Source: Cenococcum geophilum 1.58 (taxonomy: Eukaryota > Ascomycota > Dothideomycetes > Gloniales > Gloniaceae). Taken from it: a DNA stretch of 64,000 nucleotides. The notes beneath the pieces were generated by a model. The model did no database searches and was not told the origin of the DNA. It saw only the letters and a list, made by a program, of their open reading frames with translations. The translations under genes and the position numbers were made by a program. Below are positions 1 to 12,026 of the stretch, piece by piece (position 1 is the first letter of the stretch; each line of letters opens with the position of its first letter). Location: positions 124,001-188,000 of the forward strand of contig KV748257.1 of NCBI GenBank assembly GCA_001692895.1. The letters run 5' to 3'.

Positions 1-1414
1 ATCTTATTAATAAATCCTATACCGCTAGCTCCTATGTTAATTAGGATTTAAGTATTAGCCTATTAACTATTCTACTAAACACAGTAGTTAATAGTTATAC
101 TACGGTCCTAAGAGTTAGAGTTTATAACGTTAAATATATTTAACAAGATCCTATAGTAGAGCCGTTTTAGAGAGCGACTTAGCTCTAGGACCTTCCTTTT
201 AGAGGTAATTAGGGTAGGGTTCTTATAGGACGTTAGCTGTAGCTTTGTTCTTATAAATAGTGCTTACTAGATATAGGGCTAGAACTAGGTAAAGATTAGG
301 GACGGTAACTAGAAGATTAATACGGTAAACGGCTACTAGTATTAGCCGTTTATAATTTATATTTAGGTATAGGGATAGAGTAGTAGTTAGAGAGGTAAGA
401 GCTACTTTTATATTTAAAGTAGAGGCCTAGCTTAATGCGTTATTCTTATTTAGAGGACCCTAGTAGGGCGTACCCTAGGGTCCTAGTGTTAATATCCATA
501 GCGTTAAGGTGCTTAGGCTGAAATAATAACTTAGTAAATATTTACGGGGTTACCGTATTATATTAAGGAGCGGGCTTTAGTGTTAGGCGTAGTATATTAT
601 TATATTGTTTATTAATAACGTTTATATAGGCATTAAGGGCTCCTAGTAGGTCTACGCCTATTAGGGAGGTTTTTAGTTTAGGGCTTAAGGATTTAATAAG
701 GCTATTAATTAGTGCGGAGTTGTTCTAGCCTATTTTCTTTATATAATAGTTAAATTTGGAGAAGTATATTAGGAAACTTTTTATTTCTTAAGTTATATAG
801 TTTATCTTTCTTTAAGCAGTAGCTTAGCGGTTTAGGTTACTATATATAGCTTTAAGAAGTATAATTAGGCTTTATACTAAGTTTGGCTAAAGCGGTTTAA
901 TAAGGTTAGCTATATCTCCTTCTAGTTAACTTAGGGCGTAACAGAGTTAGTTAGCTTTAGTTAGGTAATAGTTAGCGTTACTAATTAGCTTATTTTTAAG
1001 CTGGCTTAAAAATAATTGGAGCTTTTATTATTTACTAGTAAATATTAGGGGATCTAGTAGTTGTTTAGATTGTTTTAGTATAGTAGTTAACTTAGGGTAA
1101 GTAGCTACTACAGGTTTAGGGCTTGCGTTCCGCGTATTTATCTCTAGAGATAGCGTTTAGTCTTAAGGTCCTAGCGTAGGCATCTTAAGGGCGCGGACTT
1201 CTTCTTAGAGGTTCTTAATTAATTACTAGTATTATGCTTCTTGTTTGGCTTATTATTAATTTAAAGTAGCTTAGTTCTATTTAAGGGCGTCTATAAAAGA
1301 CTTCTATATCCCTACTAATTGTTTTTAGAGTGCGGATATAATACTAGCGGCCGTTATAGGGGCTTTAGGTTCACTCTGTATGTTAATAGTAGTATAGGTA
1401 GTTATATAACGTAG
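1..1414 (-). mobile_element. Ty3/gypsy retrotransposon fragment: gag to protease start (family D)
   Basis: Read on the reverse strand this is the 5' internal part of the same gypsy family found on the forward strand from 59278 on; the two match over the whole stretch. It covers the gag region and reaches the aspartic-protease motif region at the window edge. The element continues outside the window. It is a fossil with very many RIP-type changes and cannot be coding as it stands. Confidence 0.8.
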
Positions 1415-1784
1415 TGTTACGGAGTAAGTATAAGCGACAATAATATATAGTAAGGTAGATATTATTAAGCTATATATATAGACTATATAAGGAAGTTAAG
1501 ACGTTATATAAGAGAAGAAGGTAGGAAAACGGGAAGAAAGGGCATATATTGTTAACTTAGTTGCTTAGTTAATACGTATATAGGCAGAATAGGGTTCAGG
1601 TTATAGTCCTAGTAGAACTTAGCAGAATTTGGTAAAACTTAGTAAAATATAGCAGAATGCCGTAGATTACCGTTAGATTACCATTAGATTGCCGTTAGAT
1701 TGCTATTTCGCGGTTAGTCTCTAATTGCTAAGTCGGTGAAAATAGGTAGACGTATGTAAGGTGTTACGGGGGTGTTCTATAACA
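1415..1784 (-). repeat. LTR of gypsy family D, 370 bp
   Basis: It begins TGTTACGG and ends TATAACA on the plus strand, so it has the usual TG..CA ends with short inverted termini. Other copies lie at 58908-59277 (+, also 370 bp) and about 30480-30850 (+). It is the 5' LTR of the reverse-strand fragment on its left. On its right it abuts the reverse transcriptase of another element, so family D probably inserted into that element. Confidence 0.8.
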
Positions 1785-4690
1785 AAAAGATATATACTAT
1801 TAAATTTAGATTAAAGCTAGCGATAAGTGGAAAACGGCGTTCTAAATATAGTACAGCCACTTTAAGTACCTAGTAATGCCATTTGGGCTTACTAACGCAC
1901 TAGTGATATTTTAGGCCTATATTAATAAGGCATTATTGGGCCTATTGGACACAATATATATAGTCTACCTTAATAACATTATAGTTTACTTTAATAACTA
2001 CGAAGTATATATGTACTACGTATAAATAGTATTAGAAAGACTATAGGAATATAAGCTCTATATAAACCTAAAAAAGTATATATTCTATGCTACTAGCATT
2101 AATTTTTTAGGCTTTATTATTAGCGTTAATAAAGTGTTAATAGAGAAAAGTCGGGTAGACGCTATTAGGGAATAGCCCTACCCTATAATATTTAAAGAAG
2201 TGCAGTTTTTTTTAGGCACGGCGTACTTCTACTAAATATTTATTATTTATAAGTAATACTCCTAATTACTAATCTACTAAAAGAATCTAAGAATGGTAAG
2301 AAGTTAGGACCCTTTATATTTAGGGAAGCTACTAAATAGGCTATAGACTAGTTAAAGGATTTGTTTATATTAGCGCCTATCTTAATATACTTTTACTAGG
2401 AGCTATATATATACCTTAAAACATATATATTTAGCTTCGCCCTAGGGGTAATTATATCCTAATTAAAAGACGGAGAATGGTATTCTATAGCGTTTTAGTT
2501 AAGGAAAATAACCCCTATAAAATAGCGTTATATAATATATAACTAGAAGCTACTTATAATAGTTATAGTAATAAAGCACTAGCGACATTATTATATAGAA
2601 AGCAATTACCCTATTAAAGTCCTTATAGACTATAATAACCTAAAATACTTTATAACTATAAAGGTATTAAGCGGTTAATAAGCTAGATAGGTAGAGGTAC
2701 TATTATAGTATGACTTTAAAATTACGTACCGCCTAGGAAAGATAAATCCCGCTAATAGGTTATTAAGACGTCTAAATTATAAGATAGGAAGGATCTAGGA
2801 CAGTATAGGGGAAATAATCCCTATATTGCAAAATTTGCCTAAAAAGAAAGAAGACTCTTTCCCTAGAACTATAAAATTTCGTAGTAGGGTAAAGGTCCTA
2901 GCGATATAGCTATAAAGCGCCATAATTATAAAGCTGTAGGATATAGTTATAGACTAGGTTATAGGCTAGGTAGATATTATAAAGTTAGCATACCTTAGAA
3001 TTAGCGAGAATTCTACGGGATATACTAGGGGTATCGCGGCACCTTTAACTTAATAGCGCATTAGCTATAAGTATCCGGATCCAAAAGAAATAGGCGAAAT
3101 GCCTATCCGCAGTATAGCATACTATATAATAGTAGAAGAATCTACTAGCACTAACGGTTTAAAACGTCTTGTGCTACGCCTTATATTTATAATAGTAGTA
3201 TATAAAATAGAAGTAAGCGATTTATATAAAACCTTTTTAGATATTCTTCTTTAAGTATAATAGAGGGACGCCTTCGTTTTTAGGAAGAGGTAGAAAGATA
3301 TAGTAGAGACTAACTTAGCCGGAATTACTAAAAAGCTATAGTAGTAAAACTAAAAGGGTTTATTACTACGCTTTAAGGGTGCTATATATATCCTAAAGGA
3401 CTAAATGGTTTAAGATAAAATTTTAAAGGTCTTTTATAACAACTCCTTTAGGGGTTACTACGGTACTAATAGAACCCTTAAGGCCGTTTAAAGGAAATAC
3501 TTTTAGAATAGAATATCTGAAGAGGTTAAGGACTATATATTAAGATATAATACGTGCCAAAGGGTATAGATATTTAGATATCGCCTATATAGCGAGTTAT
3601 TAGTGCTTCCTATTCCATAAGGACCTATATTAGAATTAATAATAGATTTTATAATAGGCTTACCCCCTACTAAAATAAGAACTAGAGAGGTTACCAACAC
3701 TATTTTAGTAATCATTAACAGATATATAAAGTTCTTAGGGTACTTTGCTATTATAATAATAATTATAGTAATAGAACTAGTAGACCTATTTTTAAAACGG
3801 TAACTCTTGTTTAGTATATTAAGGGGAATTATATCTAATAGAGGTACTATATTTAACAGTATATTCTAGTCTTTATTTTATCTCTTATTAAAAATATAGC
3901 AAAGAATAAGCACCGCCTTTTACCTGTAAATAAATAGGCTAACAGAGCGTTTAAATACGTTATTAAAACACTACCTCCGCTGCTATATTAATTATTAATA
4001 GGATAATTAGACATTATAGTTAGCTTTAGCATAATACGTATATAATATAAGCATTATTTAGGGTAAAAGTAAATAACCCCTAGAACGTTAAGGATATCGT
4101 TCCTAAAAGGGAGGCACTAGTAGCGTCTAAGAGAATTAAGCAAATAAGAATTTGTAGAGAAGAACTTAAAAAGCACTTACTAGACGCCCAAGCCGTATAA
4201 AAAAGGTACTATAATAAAAAAAATATATACTAAAAGAATTTAAGATAGGAAACGAAGTCTTACTATTTATAAAAAATATCCAAATAAAACGTATTAAGAA
4301 GAAGCTAGATTACTAGTAACTCAGACCCTTTAAAATAGTCAGGAAAACTAAAAGAAATTAAGCCTATAAATTGGAATTGCTGAAATTATATTTAATATAT
4401 CCTATATTTTATATTTCCTTACTAAAGCTATACTAGAGAAGAAACGGTAAAAAAACCACTATTACCTAATAAAATTAATGGGGAACTAAAATGGAATGTA
4501 GAAGATATTCTAGACTAAAGATAGCGCTAAAAAAATCGCGAATTCTTAATCCGTTAGGAAGAATACTTCTAGGTATATAATAGTTAGGAACCTAAAAAGC
4601 ACCTTTAACTAGGATATAATATAGCAATTAAAACCTTCCTAAGGACTAAAGGAAAAGATTTAGTAACAGTTCTAAATATACTATAGATAA
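1785..4690 (+). mobile_element. Ty3/gypsy chromovirus fragment A: RT, RNase H, integrase, chromodomain
   Basis: Forward-strand similarity in changing frames to gypsy reverse transcriptase (about 1790-2300), RNase H (2300-2750), integrase (about 2750-4400) and a chromodomain (about 4470-4660, with W-x-V-E-x-I-L-D spacing) marks it as a chromovirus. The 5' part is missing, cut by the LTR at 1415-1784. It is a RIP-saturated fossil with dozens of breaks. Confidence 0.75.
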
Positions 4691-6840
4691 AACAATAAGG
4701 AAGACCTCGTAAATTAAAACTATAAGGTTAAGCATAGGCATTAAAAACAGAAAATGTTTTATTATTATAATAGGGATCCTAAAACCCTATAGGGGGAAGC
4801 CTATAGAGATCTATAGGAGAACTACTAGGGATAGTATTTAAAGAAAACGCTATTTAAGAATAAGTAGTAGCACTATAAGAAGAGGTCTTAGGGGTTTAGA
4901 GGGATCCCCTAGGGATAAAAGGAGAGTATCTGGTCTAGCACCGGAGATATATAGTAGAGTTAATAGTATAAAGAGGAGCAAAAAGACAACCTATAAAGAA
5001 TTAAAAATTTTAAGAAATTATAAAGCACCTATAGGAATACTACCCGTTTATTATATATAGAGATTATAATAATGCACTGCCTTTATATAAATTGTCACCA
5101 AAGCTTAAAATAAAGGCATCCCTAAAGTATAAAGTTAATTCCTAATAATAGGGCATCCTAGAGGCACCTAAGAAGTACTATATAAAGCTATTATATAAGA
5201 AAAAGGAAAGAACTAAATAATAACTTAAATACTAGCAGCAGTAATAGGAGCCTCCTCTTCTATCTTAACGTTATTATTAGCGGTATTATTAGCACTCCTA
5301 TCCCTAGAAATATTAGCACTTTTACTAATATTCTTTTTAAAGCGACGGGAACTAGAAGGACTAGCATAGGCAAAAAACTAGCGAGGAAAACGTTTATCTT
5401 AACTTTTATTACTATCCTTAGTATCCCTAAGCTCTAAATTAATATCTAAGTAGGGATCCGAAAGCCGTTAGCTAAGAAATTTAGTATAGTTCCTAACTAT
5501 ATTACTAGAGAAACTTACCTAGCTAAAAAGGCCCGCGTAAGAGTGCGAATATTATTATTTATAAGGGTAAGTTGCTCGTATATGCGCTCTTAGACACTAT
5601 ATATTTAAGATTACTGCGTCTCTATAGTAGTAAAAACCCTTATTAAATTAAAGAGCCTATAAGTAAGGGTAGATACCTTCTATCCCTATTTATTACTATT
5701 TAAATAAAAGTGGAAATCCTAGATAGCGCGCTAAAGCTTATAAGTCTTATATATATAGATAGCGGGGATCTAATATAGTTGGTAAAATTAAAATAGAATA
5801 GAATAAAAATTATTAGAACGTAGGTCTTTTTCCTACTACGGCAATAAGAATACTTAGATTTATTTTTGCCGAAATAAGGCATTTTATAGGCGTGGGATAG
5901 GTTTAGCGTAAGCGCATAAACGCAATAACGGCAGCACTTTAGAGAGATTACCGTAAGAGTAATAGAGGTAATCTGGGGTAGCACTAAAATAATACTGCTA
6001 CTAGTTTAGGGACGTGCAGTATAACTATAAGCTATTGTAAGAGAATACCACGGGAAGTTAGTATTATTAATAGAGATAAAATAGGGATCCTATTACTTAT
6101 AAACGTATTATAAGAAGAGAACAAAGCAGTTATAAAAAAAATAGCTAGAGATACAGAAGCTAAAAGCTAAAATATAGTAAAAACAGTCTACTAAAAGATA
6201 AGATAAATGGTGTTATTAATAAAAAGACGCGTAAAAGGCGACAGCTTATAAACTAGAAGAAAATTAAAATTAAGACGTTATTATTAGAACCTATTTTAGG
6301 TAAATAGGGATAGTAGCTTATAGATGCGTTGCATAGAACAACCTCTAAATTAACTTATAATAAACTCTTATAATAAGAAAGGTAAATCTTATCTAATTTT
6401 TATTATTATTATTGTTGTTTTAGTCTTATTATAAAGGTATTATAAAGAGCTATAGTAAAAGAAGAGCGGAGGAACTGAAGATAAAGTAAGGTTCTACGCT
6501 AGTAAAGAATTAGCTATAAGCCGCATTATAGAGTACCTTTCCACTAAAAATCTTCCTTAGTGGTTTTAGCCGGAACTCTATAAAAAGCTTAGTAGAGACG
6601 AAGTCTTAGAGGACTAAGACCCTTAAAGGGAAGGCAATTATAACGGAATCCCCTGGAAGGTACATATTAGATAAGATAGTAGGAGGTTTTATCTATATCC
6701 CATCTATATTCTATCTACGTCCTAGGAGATACGGTTAGACAGATAAGGGGTAAAGAGTTTTACTAACGTTTTAGAAGGATTATATAGGGAGCTAGTTCTT
6801 CTATAGAGAAGAACTAGCGATTAGTCTCTAAATAGAAGAG
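4691..6840. other. Degraded repeat DNA, not assigned
   Basis: AT-rich, TA-rich sequence with the same CA/TG depletion as its neighbours. It probably contains the 3' end of fragment A and the 5' LTR and gag of element B, but I cannot place their borders. Reverse-strand open frames near 5700-5984 carry no domain I recognise. Confidence 0.4.
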
Positions 6841-7658
6841 GTTAGAAAGCATTTGTCCTTTATACGTAAAGATTGTTCTACCTTAACTTATCTTCTACTT
6901 ACCTGTAACTCTTATTCTATACTATTAATTAGATAATTATATGTTTTAGTTAAACTAGCCTCTTATAATAATCTAAAAATTAATTAGATTATAGGTTAAG
7001 TTAATATTAGAGATACTTAATAACGTAAAAGGCGTATAGCTACTAAGTTAGAGCAATATATAAAGAAACCGGAAAAGGGTTAAGTTATATACTAAAGAGA
7101 TACTATAAGTATAGTAAAAGGCTATAGAGCCTAGAAAGTAAAAAGTTATTAAAGTATATAGTATAGGACTATAAAATAGAACTAGAACTAGAAATAAGTC
7201 TAAAGTTTTTTTAATCTATAAACTAACTAAAGAGGAGTTAAGAGCACTTAAAGAGTTTATTTAAAAAAACTTATAAAAAGAATATATTAGAGTATTATAG
7301 TTATTAGTAAGATATTTAGTACTATTTATACTAAAGAAAAACGGAAAACTTAGGTTATATATTAACTATAAATAATTAAATAGCATTACTAGAAAGGATA
7401 GGTATCCTTTACCCTTAATTAGTAAAATTTAGGATTAGATAAGTAATGCGTAAATCTTTATAAAGATAGATCTAAGATAGGCGTACTATTAGATTAGGAT
7501 TAAGGAAGGTAGCAAATAAAAGATAGCCTTTAGGTTAAAGGAAGGACTATATAAACTATTAGTTATATAATTTAGACTTATAAATATACTAGTAATATTC
7601 TAGAAATAAATTAATAGTATATTAGAAGAATACCTTAATAAGTTTATTATAGTATACC

Positions 7659-7661
<3 letters not shown>
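6841..7661 (+). mobile_element. Ty3/gypsy chromovirus B, part 1: protease region to RT
   Basis: Forward-strand similarity to the protease-RT linker and the first half of gypsy reverse transcriptase. It stops at the RT active-site region, where a LINE has inserted, and resumes at about 10640. Element B lies in three pieces (to 7661; 10640-12026; 14202-15110), split by two non-LTR elements. It is a fossil with many breaks. Confidence 0.75.

Positions 7662-7752
<91 letters not shown>
7661..7752 (+). repeat. (AAT)n microsatellite, about 30 units
   Basis: Uninterrupted AAT repeats. They are the 3' tail of the reverse-strand LINE that follows and merge with AAT-rich target sequence. Shorter AAT tails mark other copies of this LINE at about 27491-27517 and 55120-55133. 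Confidence 0.95.
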
Positions 7753-7753
<1 letters not shown>

Positions 7754-10621
7754 TTATTACTTAACGTCTGATTTAGATCCCTATTAGGCCTACGCGGACT
7801 ACTCCTTATTTATATATAGGGAGAAAACTTAACTTAAAAAAGACTTAACTTGAGAAAACCCCGTAATCTATCTCCCTACCTTTTGGGACTCGCCTATAAG
7901 GCGCCTGCGAGGCGCCTATAAGTCACCTATAGTACTCCTACTACCTTACTTTTTAACCTTCTTAGGAACCACTGCTGCCGTAACTAGCCTATAGACGCGC
8001 TAGTATTGTATACTTTACTCTACTACTATAAAGTTATTAAGGGGCACCCGTTGCTTACCCCCCCGCCCTCTATTATTATTTCCTTTATAACCTAGAACTG
8101 GTTTAGTACATTTTAGCTAATAAGTCACTAGGTAACCGCCTTAAGGCCTTTTTATATTAAGAGCAGTGTCTTATAGTTCTCTGTACCAGCTACTAAAAGT
8201 ATTACTTTTTAGTTAGTGCGTAAGGGGCATAATAGTATTACGTGTTTTGGTATCTATCTTAGCCAGCTACATTTGTATCTTAGGCTACCTACTAGAATAC
8301 CCACCTAGTAGAGCTAGTCTTTTAGTCCTATTATTCCTATTCTTAAAAGCGTTGCTATTATATTTTCTATCTTTATTAGGCCTTTTTAGAGCCCTAGGGT
8401 GTTTACCCCCTATAGCGTTAACTATGCTATAGCTTAGGTTCCTCTTGCCTTAGTTAGCCTCTATACCTTTAACTCCTATATACCTCTCCAGCGTTAGTCT
8501 AGCCAGTATTATATTACGGTAGATGGTTTCCTAGCGTTCTTTTATACTCTACTTTAGCTCCTTTCTCTCTCTTGCTATTATCCTTACTGGCCTCTTACGT
8601 GTTTCCCTTTCTCCTCTATATAGGCCTAGGCCCTAAAGCAGCACCATTTTTCTTCTGCTTTTTTTACCTATTTCTCTAATATATCTTCCCTACTTTAGGG
8701 TTGTTAGTTTATTCTCCTATAAGGCGCCCTAAGGTCCCTCTATAGTTTATTTAGGCGTGTCTTAATATACTTTATAACATTAGAGTTATATTCCTTTTAC
8801 GCCCTTTATATTATAGCGGCTTTAATATATAGTTGTAGGGAGGGAATATTAGCTTCCTTCTTAAGCAGAGCTGTAGCCGTTCGCTTATATCCGCCTATTA
8901 TACTCTAAAGGTAGGCTATTTAGACCTTTTAGAGTGGTTTAAGGAGCGATTTAGGGGGACCTTTATTAGATTCTCTAATGGCCCAGATACTAGACCTATA
9001 CATTATAATTAGCTAGACAACTGCTGTATATAATAGGCGTAACCTCTAAAAGCATGAACCCTATATAGAATTAACAATCCTAGATAATATAATATACTAT
9101 ACTTAGCCCTTATAGGCCGCTTATACTATATATACGCTCCACTAGAGCTTACTGTCTACCTATACTCCTAATACTCTTAGGCCCTAAACTAGTTAACTTC
9201 TAAAGCCTTAAATGCGAATTATATGTTAAAGATCTATAGATTAGTTGCGTTTTCTTATAAAATAAAATAGCTGGTATTTTTTTTGTAAGAATTGGACTTT
9301 ATATCGTCTTGCCTATTCTATATAGGTATTATATGCTTTCTCTAGTGTTTTATAATTCTCTACGGCTGTTAGCCCGTATATAATTAGGTTTATATTATTA
9401 ATAAAGCCTATCCCCTAAGTCGCCCCTTTCTTAAAGGAGTTAAGTAGGTTACTTATAAAGAAAAGGAAGAGTATAGGTAAGAGGGGTAATCCTTATAATA
9501 TTCCTATTGCAACTATAATAGGGGGGCTTTAGTATCCGCTAAAGACTAGTAATATTTCTTTTTAACCTGTAAACCCTTAAATAAATTATATAATCTATTC
9601 TAGGAAGCCTTTTACCCTAAGGATATATAGGAGACGCTCGTAAGGTATATTATCGTAGGCGCCACTAATATTTAGGCTGAGTATTAATACTATAAAGTCC
9701 CTTCGCATCGCCTATGCAGATTTAATGGTAGCAGTAAGTAGCGTAAGTGCTAATAGTGTTAAGTGGTTCTTTCTTGCCCCTATTTAGCTTTGTGGTAGTA
9801 GGGCGTATTCCTTAGCCGTGTCTGCTATATAGTCCGCTATTACCCTTTCTAAGATCTTGCTAAGGGTATTCTCTAAGGTAATAGGGCGGTAGCTTTCTAG
9901 GAGTAAGTAGTCTGCTTTACCTTCTTTACGTAGGATAAACGTTATTATAGCTCTTCTAAGTCTTGGGTAGTAGTCTATTACAAAGTATACTCTAGCTACA
10001 TTCGTAAGCTAAGGTGCTATTAGTGGTCCGTAGGTCTTTAGGGCTTTATTTAGGATTATATCTAGTCCTAGTGCTATATTATTTAAAAGGCGGCTAATAG
10101 TTCTAGCCATTTCTTTGGTTGTTATATTACTATTAACCCTTAGGCAAGTTACCGGTGCTTTACCTATAATATTACTAAGGTCTGCTAAAGCTGGTTAAGG
10201 GAAAAATCTTTTTATAAGGATCTTTGCCTTTTTATTATTATCGCTTATAGCTAGTAATTTACCTAGTCTTTGCAGGGGCGGAAGGTGTAGGTCTTCTACT
10301 AGATGTCCTGCCTTTTTCTTTACCTATTTTGCTATCCTCTAAAGACCTTTATTATGGGGGAGGCTTAGGTTAGTAGTATACTTATTTATAAACTATCTCC
10401 AGCTATTCCTTACTTCTTTTTTTAGGGTATTCTTTAGCTGGTTTCTTATATCTTTATATTGTCTCTCGTCTTTAGGATTATGGCTGCTTATGTATTTTCT
10501 TCTTGCTCGTTATTAGCTGGCAATAAGAATTGCGCATTATACGGACCATGCGTATCGCGCGTAGGGGCCCGGTTTTGAGACCGGGCAGTGCTCTTCTAGC
10601 CCGTTTTTAATTGCTGCCTAG
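7662..10621 (-). mobile_element. Tad-like LINE, copy 1, 5'-truncated
   Basis: Reverse-strand non-LTR retrotransposon. It reads from 10621 leftwards through reverse transcriptase (about 10300-9300) into an RNase H or C-terminal region and a 3' UTR ending in the AAT repeat. It matches the 3' half of the longer copy 2 (about 22930-25814). The target duplication is ATACCTTAATAAT at 7654 and 10622, which puts the insertion inside the RT of gypsy B. Extensive CpA to TpA change makes it non-coding, although some stretches keep CA/TG. Confidence 0.85.
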
Positions 10622-10639
10622 ATACCTTAATAATAATAA

Positions 10640-12026
10640 TAATAACTTAATAACTAAGGAAGAATACGGAGAATGTATTAAATGGGTTTTAAAGAAACTA
10701 TAAGAAAAATAAATGCTAGTAGTAATTAAGAAATGTAAGTTCTTTACTAGGAAGACTAATTTTATTAAATTTATTATTAAACTAGGTTATATTAGTATAG
10801 ACTTAAAGAAGATTAAAGCTATAGTAAGTTAGTAAGAACTAGAGAATATAATATAGTTAAGGTTATTTTTAGAGGTTTGCAACTACTATAGGAAGTTTAT
10901 AATATAATAGTTAAAGAATATTAAACCCTTTACCAGGCTTATAAATAAGGAGGAACTATAAGTATAAAAAAGTAAGTAAAAAAAAGTTATTTACCTAGGA
11001 ACTAATTCTTAAAATCTATTAACTAGGACTGGAGACAGTTGTAGAAACGGACGTATTAGACTTTATACTAGAAGTATACTTACTATAGAAGTATAGAAAT
11101 GTATAGCATTTAGTAATATACTATAGTTAGAAGATAATAGTACCAGAATTAAACTATAATATCTATAATAAGAAGTTATTAAATATAGTAGCAGTACTAA
11201 AGAAATAGAGAGCATTTTTATAAGGTATAGAAAAACTATTTATAGTTAAGGTGGATTATAAAAACTTAATAGGGTTTCTAATAATAAAAGAACTTAATTA
11301 AAGATAAGTTAGATAGGTAGAAATACCTATAGAATACTATTTTAAGATTTAGTATACTAAGGGCAGATATATTAAGTAGAAAGGCTAAACTATAAATAAA
11401 ATAAAAATTAGGAGTAATACTACGCAGAGATAGTAATAAATTAATTAGATATAATTATCCTAAAATTATAGTAACTTAAGAGTATAAGTTACCGGAAAGT
11501 AACTAAATAAGGAGAATTTAAAAAGTATAGTTTAAGGACTTAAAAACGGACTAGTATAAGTAGAAAAAAATATATATATCCTAAGGGGTATTATAAAGAA
11601 GTTTATTAAGGACTTTTATAAGGGAATAATATAAGGATATAATAAAGCTATAGGCTTAGTATTAAGACTTTAAAAGAAATATATTATTTATAGAATCTAG
11701 GGCTTAGTAAAAAAAGTTATTAAAAAACATTTAAATTACTAAAGAAATAAGCTAATAAGGTATAAGCTATACGGAAAGCTATAGCCTATTAAAGTACTAG
11801 AACGTCTATAGGAGACAATATTATAGGACTTTATTATAAAGTTGCTAAAGTTAAAAGATCTTATTACTAGATAGGAGTATAATATAATCCTTATAATAGT
11901 GGATAAGTTAATTAAATAGGGCTACTTTATAGTATATATAAAAGAAATCTTAGTGGAAGATATTGCTAAAATCTATATAAAAGAAGTATTTATAAGATAT
12001 AGAGTACTAAATAAGATTATATTAGA
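10640..12026 (+). mobile_element. Ty3/gypsy chromovirus B, part 2: RT end, RNase H, integrase
   Basis: Continues element B after the LINE, with the rest of RT, RNase H (about 11000-11400) and the zinc-binding and core integrase region (about 11680-12026). It is interrupted at 12026 by an ORF1-only LINE. It is a RIP-saturated fossil. Confidence 0.75.

Noticed and set aside
7661-7752. CRISPR-like or structured array at the AAT run
   Set aside because: Plain trinucleotide microsatellite with no spacers; it is the tail of a LINE.
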